From Thermoanaerobacterales bacterium (GTDB lineage: Bacteria; Bacillota; Thermosediminibacteria; Thermosediminibacterales; Tepidanaerobacteraceae), in the NCBI GenBank assembly GCA_012841995.1, contig DUTQ01000359.1:1-5422 (forward strand): a stretch of 5,422 nucleotides of DNA, written 5' to 3'. The notes below the pieces were generated by a model. That model saw only the letters and a program-made list of their open reading frames with translations. It was not told the DNA's origin and searched no databases. The translations under genes were made by a program, and so were the position numbers. This document shows, piece by piece, positions 4,922-5,422 of the stretch (its first letter is position 1; each line of letters begins with the position of its first letter).

Positions 4922-5422
4922 TTAACCTCCCATCTTTTTTGTTAAAGTAGCTGCTCTTTTCACATCCATATTTGACAATATGCGGGAAACTACATCTTTT
5001 CTCATATTTAACAATAGCTGTATTATAAAATCATCATCCATTGTTTGTAATATTTCTGCCGCTTTCCTCACATCCATCAGCTCATAGTACTCTGATAGTT
5101 CTTTTATGTCTTTTATGACTTTGTTTTTGCCCATCAATGTCAGTTGATGTTCTTTTAAATCCAGCTCTGTTTTTAAGTCCTCCATCGCCTTTTGTTTCAT
5201 TTCAATTTCCTGTTCTCTGTCATCGAATTCCTGTTGCTTTTCTTCAAGCTCTTTTATCTTTTTGTCTAATTCCTGCATCCTCTTTTCAGTTTCAGTTTTG
5301 TTTTTTTCAAGTGACTCCTGCTGTGTCTTAAAATATTCTGATTCCTTTATTGCCATTCGAAAAACAGGTATGTTTGAAAAGATGCTCTTGGTAAAAGGAC
5401 TCATTTTGCTTACATCTCTAAA
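4922..5422 (-). CDS. MotE/YlxF-like flagellar coiled-coil protein (5' end outside window)
   Basis: The last 166 codons are present and the frame is still open at base 5422. An ATG at 5404 exists, but it has no ribosome-binding site and the six codons before it (FRDVSK) are in frame, so the real start is probably beyond the edge. Residues about 28-96 of the visible part are a long, highly charged coiled coil (LEKNKTETEKRMQELDKKI, then KELEEKQQEF and onward). The C-terminal 60 residues form an MgtE_N-like helical repeat with two related units, MDVRKAAEILQTM and MDVKRAATLTKKM. This arrangement, directly before fliK, matches YlxF/MotE-like proteins of Firmicutes, which normally begin with a membrane helix that would be missing here. 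MotE in Sinorhizobium is a chaperone for a motor protein; the role in Firmicutes is not settled. The stop is 32 nt before the fliK start. Confidence 0.85.
   Translation of the reverse strand, partial: FRDVSKMSPFTKSIFSNIPVFRMAIKESEYFKTQQESLEKNKTETEKRMQELDKKIKELEEKQQEFDDREQEIEMKQKAMEDLKTELDLKEHQLTLMGKNKVIKDIKELSEYYELMDVRKAAEILQTMDDDFIIQLLLNMRKDVVSRILSNMDVKRAATLTKKMGG

Noticed and set aside
1..5422. Mobile elements, CRISPR arrays, RNA genes or a novel defence-type system
   Set aside because: All of the window apart from short gaps is covered by flagellar genes in a conserved order; no direct-repeat series, terminal inverted repeats, transposase or tRNA-like sequence was seen.

Overview
The window is one contiguous piece of a flagellar (fla/che-type) operon. 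All eight genes are on the minus strand, so transcription runs from the right end (5422) to the left end (1). The DNA is AT-rich, the ribosome-binding sites are long and purine-rich (AAGGAGG, AAGGGAGGGG, AAAGGGGGTGA), the genes are tightly packed, and the order is motE-like - fliK - flgD - TIGR02530 gene - flgE - flbD/swrD - motA - motB. Together these point to a low-GC Gram-positive bacterium, probably a member of the Clostridia/Thermoanaerobacterales. The phylum is a fairly safe inference; the genus is not determined.

Layout in transcription order. The 3' part of a MotE/YlxF-like coiled-coil protein (5422-4922, its 5' end outside the window) is followed by fliK (hook-length ruler, 4889-3558), flgD (hook cap scaffold, 3542-3153), a conserved flagellar gene of unknown role (3134-2748), flgE (hook subunit, 2675-1410), flbD/swrD (motor-power factor, 1360-1163), motA (1138-323) and the first 116 codons of motB (348-1, cut by the window edge). 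MotB has no complete ORF inside the window but is clear by translation and overlaps the motA end by 26 nt.

The right half encodes hook assembly. FlgD caps the growing hook, FlgE polymerises beneath it, FliK measures the length and triggers the export switch, and the TIGR02530 protein sits in its usual place between flgD and flgE. The left half encodes torque generation: FlbD/SwrD and the MotA/MotB stator. The boundary between the halves is marked by a GC-rich hairpin (1378-1403) just ahead of the flbD ribosome-binding site. motA and motB both start at TTG behind weaker ribosome-binding sites, while flgE has a near-perfect one, so translation may be tuned to make much hook protein and little stator.

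The most informative reading is that the stator looks like the sodium-type (PomAB/MotPS) branch rather than the proton-type MotAB branch. I see no mobile element, CRISPR array, RNA gene, promoter or true terminator, and no wholly new system. The second-look items are the stator ion type, the hairpin, the double TTG starts, the gene of unknown function, an orphan ribosome-binding site with a five-codon ORF before flgE, and start-site corrections. The only non-coding stretches are short intergenic gaps (the longest about 72 nt).
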